Shown: positions 7,640-13,935 of the stretch, in pieces
How positions within the stretch are numbered: position 1 is the stretch's first letter
Layout of the letters: each line of letters starts with the position of its first letter
Origin: Myxococcales bacterium UBA5297
GTDB lineage: Bacteria > Myxococcota > Myxococcia > Myxococcales > UBA5297
Reading direction: 5' to 3'
Assembly: GCA_002408385.1 (NCBI GenBank)
Contig: DHSB01000086.1
Location: forward strand, 25,737-42,689
Length of the DNA: 16,953 nt
Made by a program: the position numbers and the translations under genes
The notes under the pieces: model-generated
Seen by the model: only the letters and a program-made list of their open reading frames with translations
What the model was told of the DNA's origin: nothing
Databases searched by the model: none

Positions 7640-8248
7640 ATGCGACCGCGACTCCTGACCGACCTCTCCTTGCAGCTTGCGCAGACACTGGCCTTCGCCG
7701 GGATCGCAGCATGGATGTTCGAGGAGTCGCGCGGCTTGAGCGGTCGCTGGGAAGCGTTGCAGCTCGCTTCGGCCGTCGCCTCCTGCCTGCTGGCAGCGCT
7801 CGCTCTCCGCACGCTCGTGCTGCTCGTGCTCGACCGCCCCCTGCTCGTACTGCCGACAAGGGCCCTAGCATCCGGCTGCGTCCAGGCGATGATCGGCGCT
7901 GCGGTGCTCGGAGTAGCCGCCGCGCGCATCCATTCCTCGGGGCGCCCCGCTCTGGCCGCGTTTTCGACGGCGCTGGCTGTCTGGATTCTGGCGCTCGGCT
8001 TCGACCTCCTCCCGCGCGCGTGGTTGTCGCGCCGAAACCTCATCGAGCATTGGGGGCGGCGCGTCGCGCTTTCAAGACTCGAGTGGTTCGAGCTGCGCAG
8101 AGCTCAGGCTGACCCACCGCGCTTGTCGTTCATCGCCGGCGACTCGCATGCGGTTCGAGTACGGTATCGGCTCGCGGTCAACCGGGAGACCGAGGGGCTC
8201 GCGGCTCACCTGAAAGACGCGGGGCTGCGTGATCGCCCGCCTGCTTGA
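7640..8248 (+). CDS. Small multi-pass membrane protein with soluble C-terminal domain
   Basis: The 202-residue product has about four hydrophobic segments (residues about 13-30, 41-68, 73-95 and 103-123). They are followed by a cytoplasmic tail of about 70 residues with IEHWGRRVALSRLEWFEL and then strand-like segments ending in a helix (EGLAAHLKDAGL). This layout, membrane segments followed by a compact beta domain closed by a helix, resembles membrane proteins with a PH-like domain, but I cannot assign a family with confidence. An in-frame TGA at 7625 blocks extension upstream, so ATG 7640 is the most likely start, although no clear Shine-Dalgarno sequence precedes it. It stands alone on this strand. 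Function unknown. Confidence 0.6.
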   Translation: MRPRLLTDLSLQLAQTLAFAGIAAWMFEESRGLSGRWEALQLASAVASCLLAALALRTLVLLVLDRPLLVLPTRALASGCVQAMIGAAVLGVAAARIHSSGRPALAAFSTALAVWILALGFDLLPRAWLSRRNLIEHWGRRVALSRLEWFELRRAQADPPRLSFIAGDSHAVRVRYRLAVNRETEGLAAHLKDAGLRDRPPA

Positions 8249-8837
8249 GTTCCGAGGCTCGTCGGCGCGCCCCGGTCCGGTCCCACCCTGCCCAAGCAAC
8301 TCGGGCCGCTGCCCCGGTCATTCCGCGACCAGCGGGACCCTCGGAGTCGAGAGAGCTCGCGCTCATGCTTCCCAACTCCGACCTGGACGCGAGCTCTGAT
8401 GGCACCAACAGGGGATTCGCGTGCCTGCCGATACTCCCCCAGATCCCGAAGAGACTCAGGCGCGCGCCGGGCGGCTCGTCGCTCGCGGCGGCCACGACGA
8501 GCACCTCGCGAAGCGGCCCAAGGGCTCGACGGCGACTGCGCCACACGCGCTCGGTGGAAGTGCGGCTGGTACCGTCGCGACTTGTCGAGCGCGGGCGCAA
8601 GGCGCTCTGGACAATGAGCCGGCCGCCCAGTTGCGGCCTCGATTCCGCCGACTCGCGGCGGGCGCCGCGCGCACCGTTCATAGCCGTTGCCAAGCCTCAA
8701 GAGGTATCGCGAAATCTCCTTGATCTCGGTCCGCCTCCCCCCGTTCGCCCCGAGCATCACACCAGGCCCTTGGCCGGCAACGAGCTCGGGGTGAGCCAAG
8801 CCGAACCGAGGCAAGGAGGGTCTTCGCAGCGCCTCGA
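8249..8837. other. Stretch without a convincing gene
   Basis: About 590 bp between the membrane protein and the end of the hydrolase gene. Several frames are open on both strands, but the translations are Arg/Ala/Pro-rich and lack domain-like patterns, and none has both a good ribosome site and consistent third-position GC. The best is a GTG at 8421 giving about 100 residues on the plus strand, which runs into a dispersed repeat at 8701 and is not called. The segment may be degraded coding DNA. Confidence 0.4.
8701..8735 (-). repeat. Direct repeat copy 1 (downstream of hydrolase gene)
   Basis: A 35-bp element that matches 10403-10437 at 31 of 35 positions in the same orientation. The conserved core on the plus strand is GAAATCTCCTTGA. 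The two copies lie outside both ends of the hydrolase gene. Confidence 0.65.
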
Positions 8838-8969
8838 TCAGTGCCAGACAATCTCGAGGCCGAGCAGCCATGCCGACCGCCCGGTCGCCGGGATGCGTGC
8901 GCTCAGGCCGAAGAGCCCGTCGAACGTGCCGACGCCGACGACCACGAAGGGACCGGCGCCGAAGGCGTA
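8838..8969 (-). pseudogene. C-terminal continuation of the hydrolase beylond an in-frame TGA
   Basis: Directly after the TGA at 8972-8970 the same minus-strand frame continues for 43 codons to a second TGA at 8840-8838. The codons end almost exclusively in G or C and read as a strand-rich segment (YAFGAGPFVVVGVGTFDG, later WLLGLEIVWH), which fits the preceding beta-rich domain. It looks like the true C-terminus cut off by one nonsense change, for example TGG to TGA. A sequencing error or stop readthrough are alternatives. There is no separate start or ribosome site for it. Confidence 0.6.
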
Positions 8970-10340
8970 TCAGCCAGCGCCGACGGTCGCCGAGAGATCC
9001 TCGCCGCCGCCGACCGCGCGCAGCTCGGCGGCGCCCCAGAGACTGCGGCCGACCACCGGCGACGCGCCCACCCCGCCGGCGAAGTGCAGGCCTATCGAGC
9101 CTGCGGCGCGGGTGGCGAGTGGAGCGCCGAGCAGGTGCAACTGAGGCCCGGCCAGGGTGCGCAGGGTCAGGGTGAGCGGTTCGAGCTCCCAGGCGACGCC
9201 AGCCGAGAGCTCGCCCCCATCCTCGAGGCGCAGCATCAGGCTGGGGAGCGCGCGGCTCAGCAGAAGACCGGCAGGCCCTGCCGCTCCGAAGAGCGACCGC
9301 GCGCCCTCACCGGCCCTCTGGTCCTCGGCGCCCGCGGGAGTCGAGACCTGCAGCGAGGCCTGCTGCGCCCCTCTTTCGACCGCGCGCGCGGCCTCGGACG
9401 AGAGCCGTCGGACGCGATCGGCCCAGACGGCAAGGCTCTCGCCGACCTCGAGGTCCCAGACCACCTCCGCCAGGCCTCGCTGCGCGGCGCGCGCCCGCAG
9501 GCGGCGCCGCGGTGCCCCGGGCTCCTCTCCGGTCGAGAACCCGAAGAACGACTCGAAGTGGATGGGGATCATCCGCTTGGCGCGCAGGTCCTGCAGAATC
9601 TGGAGCGCGCTCGAGGGCCCGACGTGGACCGGCGAGTCGACGCCGTCGCCGCGGTAGGGGCCGATGGGGATGAGCGCGAGGTCGGCGTTCGGGAAGCGCT
9701 CGCCGACCTGCGCTGCCCAGTCGGTCAGAAGGCCAGTGTCGCCGGTGAAGACCACGCGTTGGCCTTCCGCCTCGAGCACATAGCCGCGGAAGGTCCGGTC
9801 GAGCCAGGCGTCCGCGCCGGTGCGGCCGCCGAAGTGGTCGACCGGGAAGGCCACGACGTTCAGGCCGCCCACGCGCGCGCTCTCCCACGGCTCGAGCTCG
9901 ACGACCCGGCCAAAGCCCAGAGGCGGCAGGCGGCGCGCCCCGCCCTTGGGCAGCACGAGCGTCGCCTCGGGCCGGGCCAGGGCGCGCAGCGAGGCGAGGT
10001 CGCAGTGGTCGTAGTGCAGGTGCGAGACGAGGACGACCTCGGGCCTGGGCAGCTCGCCCTCGCGCAGCCCAGCCGGCCGCTGCCGGCGCATCCCGACGAG
10101 GTGGCCGCGCAGGAAGGGATCGGTGACGACCTCGACTCCGCCCAGCCGCAACACCACGGTCGAGTGCCCGATCCACCGGGCCGTCAGAGGCGCGCCCGCC
10201 TCGATGTCCGCCGCGAGCGGCAGAGACTCGGGGGCCGGCGCCAGCGTCGGCGGCAGGAACACGGCGCAGCCGCCCGACGACGCCGCGAGCAGCACGCAGA
10301 GCAAAGACCAGTATCCGCGCAGGGAGGCTCGAGAGCGCAT
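8970..10340 (-). CDS. Lipoprotein-type metallo-beta-lactamase-fold hydrolase (NAPE-PLD/UlaG-like)
   Basis: Zn-dependent hydrolase of the COG2220 type. The N-terminus has a hydrophobic signal ending in AASSGGC (Cys25), a plausible though imperfect lipobox, so the protein is probably exported. The catalytic domain (residues about 50-290) shows WIGHSTV at 56, HLHYDHCD with His107, His109, Asp111 and His112, PVDHFGGRTG with His169, FTGDTG with Asp201, and PIHFESFF with His261, the full ligand set of the NAPE-PLD-like branch. These enzymes cleave phosphodiester or lactone bonds; a phospholipase-D-like activity on membrane lipids is only suggested. From about residue 330 a beta-strand-rich domain follows, ended at residue 456 by a TGA that appears premature (see 8838-8969). 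ATG 10340 is preferred to TTG 10358. The gene is flanked by 35-bp direct repeats. Confidence 0.82.
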   Translation of the reverse strand: MRSRASLRGYWSLLCVLLAASSGGCAVFLPPTLAPAPESLPLAADIEAGAPLTARWIGHSTVVLRLGGVEVVTDPFLRGHLVGMRRQRPAGLREGELPRPEVVLVSHLHYDHCDLASLRALARPEATLVLPKGGARRLPPLGFGRVVELEPWESARVGGLNVVAFPVDHFGGRTGADAWLDRTFRGYVLEAEGQRVVFTGDTGLLTDWAAQVGERFPNADLALIPIGPYRGDGVDSPVHVGPSSALQILQDLRAKRMIPIHFESFFGFSTGEEPGAPRRRLRARAAQRGLAEVVWDLEVGESLAVWADRVRRLSSEAARAVERGAQQASLQVSTPAGAEDQRAGEGARSLFGAAGPAGLLLSRALPSLMLRLEDGGELSAGVAWELEPLTLTLRTLAGPQLHLLGAPLATRAAGSIGLHFAGGVGASPVVGRSLWGAAELRAVGGGEDLSATVGAG

Positions 10341-10373
10341 GGCGTTGCCCACGTCCAACGAGACGCTGTCTCA

Positions 10374-10395
10374 CCGACTGGCGTGCACCAGTCGG
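10374..10395 (-). other. Stem-loop upstream of hydrolase gene
   Basis: Perfect 8-bp inverted repeat CCGACTGG / CCAGTCGG with a 6-nt loop, 34 nt upstream of the hydrolase start and 7 bp from direct repeat copy 2. No T run follows on either strand, so it is not a standard terminator. It could be a leader structure, a protein-binding dyad, or part of the repeat element. Confidence 0.45.
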
Positions 10396-10402
10396 CCACA
10401 AT

Positions 10403-10437
10403 GAGGTGTCGGGAAATCTCCTTGAGCTCGGCCCGCC
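10403..10437 (-). repeat. Direct repeat copy 2 (upstream of hydrolase gene)
   Basis: Second copy of the 35-bp element at 8701-8735, with four mismatches and the same orientation. The copies are about 1.7 kb apart, with the hydrolase gene between them. Confidence 0.65.
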
Positions 10438-10673
10438 CCTCGGTCACCTCGTGCGAAGTCGAGAGGCCCGAGCGTAGACCGAACCTGCGAGGCCGAAGAG
10501 GCCCTTCTTCTCCGCTCTCGCGCGTCGGGAGCTACGCTCAGGGTGAGCGGAACCGGACGGAGTCGAAGAACGATTTCTCGACGGAGCTTCAATTGACGAA
10601 AAGAACCGCGACGTTGCCAAAACCGACGACCGAAGGCACCGGAATCAAGGAGGCGCTCGAGGCTCGCAGCACC

Positions 10674-11255
10674 TTATTTGAACGAGTAGAAGACGCCAAT
10701 GCTCGGCATCCAGGTTCCGAAGAACCGTCCGTAAGTCGAGTAGGCGCCCTCGGCGCGAAAGCCCAGGCCCGACTCGGTCGTGTAGCGGGCGCCGGCGACC
10801 GCGTGCAGCTCGAGCAGCACCCCGGAGCGCAACGCGTCGACCGCCAGGCCACCCGCGCGCGCCTCTGCTGCCTCGGCGCTTGCCAGCCCTACGTTCAAGC
10901 CCGCCCCGAAGAAGGGCGTGAAGCCGCGCTTGCGGAAGAGATCGAGCGTCAGCCGGTACCCGACCGCGTAGGTGTCGAGGCTGATGTCGGCGACGGCGCC
11001 GCCGTCCCGCGCGGTGCCGAAGGCGTGCGTGTACTGGAAGCTGAACTCGCTGTTCAGGAAGTCGCCGATCTCCCAGCCGATGCGCGTAGTCGGACCGAAC
11101 AAGGCGTCGAAGGTGATGCCGTCTTCGGTCTTCTCAGGCGTAAGCAGGATTCCGCCGACGACCGAGGGGCCTTTCGCGCGGGCGAAGGCAGCGCCGGGAA
11201 CGAACAGTGAGGCAGCGCCGAAAGCGGCGAGCGTGATGGCGAACAGGGTCTTCAT
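10674..11255 (-). CDS. Outer-membrane beta-barrel family protein
   Basis: Predicted outer-membrane protein of 193 residues. The signal peptide (MKTLFAITLAAFGAASLFVPGAAFA) is followed by alternating amphipathic strands with the aromatic girdle pattern of small 8-stranded barrels: FSFQYTHAF, YAVGYRLTLDLF, FTPFFGAGLNVGL, ELHAVAGARYTT and the C-terminal FFGTWMPSIGVFYSFK. The final strand with aromatic residues at alternating positions fits the BAM recognition signal, here closed by Phe-Lys. ATG 11255 is chosen for AAGGGAGA 5 nt upstream and because the signal peptide starts exactly there; the frame extends to 11318 but without a site. It is divergent from tryptophanase across 180 bp. Family is clear in shape only (OmpA/OmpW-like or porin-family small barrel); ligand and role are unknown. 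Confidence 0.78.
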   Translation of the reverse strand: MKTLFAITLAAFGAASLFVPGAAFARAKGPSVVGGILLTPEKTEDGITFDALFGPTTRIGWEIGDFLNSEFSFQYTHAFGTARDGGAVADISLDTYAVGYRLTLDLFRKRGFTPFFGAGLNVGLASAEAAEARAGGLAVDALRSGVLLELHAVAGARYTTESGLGFRAEGAYSTYGRFFGTWMPSIGVFYSFK

Positions 11256-11435
11256 CGGATCTCCCTTGGGAACCAGCGCGAAATCGTAGCTTCCGGCGCC
11301 GCGACCACAAAAGAGCAAGGCTGGCGCACAGCCCGCCGGCTGCCCGGCTGGCCGGAGGAAACCCGCGATCCGAGAACCGCGGCGCTGACCATGACGCTGG
11401 CGCTTCCGGCCGACGACTTGATAGGTTGCCGGGCT

Positions 11436-12812
11436 ATGAGCGACTTCAAAACCATCATCGAGCCCTTCCGAATCAAGTCCGTCGAGCCCATCCGCATGAC
11501 CACGCGCGAGGAGCGCGAAGGCTTCTTGCGTGAGGCGGGCTACAACCTCTTCTCGCTACACGCGGACACGGTCATCATCGATCTACTGACCGACTCGGGG
11601 ACTGGCGCAATGTCCTCGGAGCAGTGGGCGGCCATGCAGCGCGGCGACGAGAGCTACGCCGGCTCGCCCTCGTGGTTCCGCTTCGAGGCGGCGGTCAAGA
11701 AGCTCTTCGCGTTCAAGCACATCATCCCGACGCACCAGGGCCGCGCGGCCGAGAAGATCCTGTTCTCGGTGATCGGCGGCAAGGGCAAGGTCGTCCCCAG
11801 CAACACGCACTTCGACACCACGCGCGCCAACGTCGAGGCGACCGGCGCCGAGGGCGTCGACCTGGTCATCGCCGAGGGCAAGGTCCCCTCGAGCCGCCAT
11901 CCGTTCAAGGGCAATGTCGACCTCGGCCGCCTCGAGTCGCTGCTCGTCGAGCGCGGCGCCGACGTGCCGGCGGTCTTCGTCACCGTCACCAACAACTCGG
12001 GCGGCGGCCAGCCCGTGAGCCTGGAGAACCTGCGCGGCGTGCGCGCGGTCTGCGACAGGTTCAAGAAGCCCTTGTTCCTCGACGGCTGCCGCTTCGCGGA
12101 GAACGCCTGGTTCATCCGCGAGCGCGAGCCCGGCCAGGGTGAGCGCGAAGTCGCCGACATCGTGCGCGAGATAGGCTCGCTGGCCGACGGCATGACGATG
12201 TCGGCCAAGAAGGACGCCATCGCCAACATCGGCGGCTGGCTGGCGATGAACGACGACCAGCTCGCGCAGAAGTGCCGCACGGTGCTCATCCTGACCGAGG
12301 GCTTCCCGACCTATGGAGGTCTGGCCGGCCGCGACCTCGAGGCCATCGCCCAGGGGCTCGAGGAGGTCGTGCAGCACGACTACCTGCGCTACCGCGTCGG
12401 CTCGACCGCCTATCTTGGCGAGAGGCTCTCCGCGGCCGGCGTCCCGGTGGTGTTGCCCATCGGCGGCCATGCGGTCTTCCTCGACGCGCGCGCAATGCTG
12501 CCCCACATCGATCCGCTCCAGTACCCGGGCCAGGCGCTCGCGGTCGAGCTCTACAGGGTCGGCGGCGTGCGCGGCTGCGAGATAGGCACGGTGATGTTCG
12601 GCCGTCACCCCGACGGCAGCGAGACGCCCGCGGCGATGGATCTCGTGCGGCTGGCCATCCCGCGGCGCATGTACACGCAGAGCCACATCGACTACGTGCT
12701 CGAGGTGGTCTTCAAGGTCGCCGAGAACGCCAAGAAGCTCCCGGGGTATCGCATCTCCTGGGAGCCGCCGGCGCTTCGGCACTTCACCGCGCGCTTCGAG
12801 CCGGTGGCGTAG
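11436..12812 (+). CDS. tnaA: Tryptophanase (tryptophan indole-lyase)
   Basis: PLP enzyme that converts L-tryptophan to indole, pyruvate and ammonia in the cytoplasm. The 458 residues align end to end with E. coli TnaA: EPFRIKSVEP near the N-terminus, LTDSGTGAM at 51, Tyr74 in RGDESYAGS, PTHQGR at 98, GGQPVSL, Asp216 and Arg219 in FLDGCRF, the PLP lysine in MSAKKD (Lys259), EGFPTYGGL, and Arg405. Three positions that separate it from tyrosine phenol-lyase favour tryptophanase: FDTT (Asp127, Thr in the other enzyme), CEIG (Ile383, Arg in the other) and LRHFTAR (His449, Phe in the other). ATG 11436 gives the family's usual N-terminus, though the ribosome site is weak; an in-frame ATG at 11391 adds unrelated residues. 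No tnaB permease is adjacent and no TnaC-like leader is seen. Confidence 0.93.
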   Translation: MSDFKTIIEPFRIKSVEPIRMTTREEREGFLREAGYNLFSLHADTVIIDLLTDSGTGAMSSEQWAAMQRGDESYAGSPSWFRFEAAVKKLFAFKHIIPTHQGRAAEKILFSVIGGKGKVVPSNTHFDTTRANVEATGAEGVDLVIAEGKVPSSRHPFKGNVDLGRLESLLVERGADVPAVFVTVTNNSGGGQPVSLENLRGVRAVCDRFKKPLFLDGCRFAENAWFIREREPGQGEREVADIVREIGSLADGMTMSAKKDAIANIGGWLAMNDDQLAQKCRTVLILTEGFPTYGGLAGRDLEAIAQGLEEVVQHDYLRYRVGSTAYLGERLSAAGVPVVLPIGGHAVFLDARAMLPHIDPLQYPGQALAVELYRVGGVRGCEIGTVMFGRHPDGSETPAAMDLVRLAIPRRMYTQSHIDYVLEVVFKVAENAKKLPGYRISWEPPALRHFTARFEPVA

Positions 12813-12817
12813 CGACG

Positions 12818-12838
12818 GTCGAGAGTCGAGAGTCGACA
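12818..12838 (-). repeat. Heptamer array, 3 units
   Basis: GTCGAGA, GTCGAGA, GTCGACA in tandem, starting 6 bp after the tryptophanase stop. Read on the minus strand the unit is ACTCTCG, the same type as the array at 12978-13012. Confidence 0.6.
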
Positions 12839-12872
12839 GCCCGGGCATGAGCGATCGGTTGAAGGTTGGTAG

Positions 12873-12892
12873 GGGCGCAGAGCACTGCGCCC
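12873..12892 (+). repeat. Perfect hairpin, possible REP-like element or tnaA terminator
   Basis: GGGCGCAG, loop AGCA, CTGCGCCC: a perfect 8-bp GC-rich stem, 60 bp after the tryptophanase stop. No T run follows, so factor-independent termination is doubtful. It resembles the GC-rich palindromes often dispersed in bacterial intergenic DNA. Confidence 0.5.
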
Positions 12893-12977
12893 ATCCAGGA
12901 ATCGGGCCGATGCGCGGACCTGTTCGTTGCGCCGCCGGCGAGAGCCCTCGTCCGAGTCGAAGGTCTGGGCGCTTTTC

Positions 12978-13012
12978 ACTCCCGACTCAAAACTCGAAAC
13001 TCCCGACTCGCC
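12978..13012 (+). repeat. Degenerate heptamer array, 5 units
   Basis: Five consecutive 7-mers of the form ACTCNNN: ACTCCCG, ACTCAAA, ACTCGAA, ACTCCCG, ACTCGCC. It is inverted relative to the 3-unit array at 12818-12838, and the two enclose about 140 bp that contain the hairpin. Confidence 0.6.
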
Positions 13013-13027
13013 GTTCGGCGTGCGCCT

Positions 13028-13260
13028 CTACCACGAGGTGACGAACCCGAGGCTGCCGCCATCGGGCCCGACCGTCGCCAGCGGCTTCCAGCCCGAGGGG
13101 CCGCTCGCGACGCCGCCCGCGAGCAGCGACTGGCCGCCGCGCGCATCGCGAGCCTCTCCACGGCGCAGGCGATCGTCAGCCGCTCGAACTCGCTTTCGCA
13201 CCGAGCCGGCCGACCGCGTCCGCTTCGCGCCACGGTGAGCCGGGGGCCAGCTCCCCACCG
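13028..13260 (-). pseudogene. Possible decayed gene remnant, frame-shifted
   Basis: On the minus strand, protein-like sequence with high third-position GC moves between frames: GELAPGSPWREADAVGRLGA (about 13255-13200), then ESEFERLTIACAVERLAMRA (about 13195-13135), then SLLAGGVASGPSGWKPLATV and a further 13 residues ending VTSW before a TAG at 13030-13028. Joined, these read as one continuous C-terminal segment, which suggests a gene broken by two frameshifts. No family is recognised, and in GC-rich DNA such patterns can arise by chance. It is downstream of the three-gene membrane operon on the same strand. Confidence 0.3.
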
Positions 13261-13264
13261 CCCG

Positions 13265-13933
13265 CTATGCGGCCCGCACCTCGCCGAGCGTGCGGCAAAG
13301 CTCTTCGATGGCCTCGGTCGCCTCGCGCGCCGAGCGCGAGGTCATCCCAAGCCGCCTCGAGTCTTCGTAGCGCACCAGGGTGAGCCGGGTCGCGAGCTCG
13401 TCGGCGCGCGCGAGGGCACGCTCCAGATCGGCCCGCGCCTGGTCACGCAGCGCCCGCAGCCGCCTGAAGTGCGCGAGGCGCTGCTCGATGATTCCGGCAA
13501 CCTCGGCGCCATTCTCTGACTCGCGTTGGCGCTCGAGCTGCGCCTCGAGCTCGCGCTCATCGTGGCCGGGGACCGTCAAGGCGCCCTCGATCTCGACGAG
13601 CCGCGCCGCGGCCTGGCGCATCGCCGTGCCCAGCGAACGCACGCGGGCGTTCTCTATCGCCAGCGGGTCGTCGAGCTCGCGGCCGAGCGCCTGGACCGCC
13701 GCGTCGAGACCCTTCTCCGCGCGCTCTATCCGCGCGTCCCATTCCCGGGCCCCAGCGGCGCTCCTCGTCGCCGCAGGCACCATCAACGGCACGAACAGCG
13801 GCCAGAGCGCCATCTGCAGGAGGAATGCGCCCACGCCGGCCCGATCGACTCGCGCCGCCCCGGTCCGCGCCTGCAGCAGCGTCGCGAAGAGGGTCCCCGC
13901 GACGAGGTATGCGATGAGGGTCGCGAGCGCCAT
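13265..13933 (-). CDS. Membrane-anchored coiled-coil protein (third of operon)
   Basis: The 222-residue product has two hydrophobic segments at the N-terminus (residues about 4-20 and 34-54), then about 160 residues of charged helix rich in Glu, Arg, Ala and Leu, predicted coiled coil (for example HDERELEAQLERQRESE and LRDQARADLERALARADEL). No catalytic motif is visible; the likely role is structural or as a membrane-bound adaptor. ATG 13933 starts 2 bp after the stop of the preceding gene, with GGAGAG 5 nt upstream. The frame stays open to 14464, but that part lies antisense-register within the neighbour and is not coding. It is the last gene of a three-gene minus-strand operon. Function unknown. 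Confidence 0.72.
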   Translation of the reverse strand: MALATLIAYLVAGTLFATLLQARTGAARVDRAGVGAFLLQMALWPLFVPLMVPAATRSAAGAREWDARIERAEKGLDAAVQALGRELDDPLAIENARVRSLGTAMRQAAARLVEIEGALTVPGHDERELEAQLERQRESENGAEVAGIIEQRLAHFRRLRALRDQARADLERALARADELATRLTLVRYEDSRRLGMTSRSAREATEAIEELCRTLGEVRAA

Positions 13934-13935
13934 GG

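Larger units (their letters stand above)
10341..10673. other. Repeat-bearing intergenic region
   Basis: About 330 bp between two minus-strand genes. It holds a stem-loop at 10374-10395, direct repeat copy 2 at 10403-10437, and near 10535-10549 a short perfect palindrome (CGCTCA, GGG, TGAGCG) within sequence resembling common intergenic REP-type elements. No credible gene or T-tailed terminator is seen. Confidence 0.45.
12813..13264. other. Repeat-rich intergenic region
   Basis: About 450 bp between convergent genes. The left part carries two inverted heptamer arrays and a hairpin. The right part (about 13028-13260) looks like remains of a minus-strand gene. No intact gene is supported. Confidence 0.5.

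Noticed and set aside
8206..8871. 221-codon minus-strand frame after the hydrolase
   Set aside because: It overlaps the apparent C-terminal tail of the hydrolase in another frame, contains the dispersed repeat, and most of it is Arg/Ser-rich without domain pattern.
8970..8972. TGA as a selenocysteine codon
   Set aside because: It lies in a strand-rich non-catalytic domain, I see no clear hairpin directly 3' of it, and a TGG-to-TGA change is simpler.
10535..10549. CGCTCA-GGG-TGAGCG palindrome as a terminator
   Set aside because: The stem is short and no T run follows on either strand; it is mentioned only as REP-like sequence.
8841..11210. 789-codon plus-strand open frame
   Set aside because: It lies antisense to the hydrolase and the barrel gene, both of which have signal sequences and family motifs. 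The translation is Arg/Ala/Gly/Gln-rich without domain patterns. Long antisense frames are common in GC-rich DNA.
11391..11435. TnaC-like leader peptide upstream of tryptophanase
   Set aside because: The only nearby ATG is in frame with tnaA without a stop, and no short Trp-containing frame with a Pro at its end was seen.
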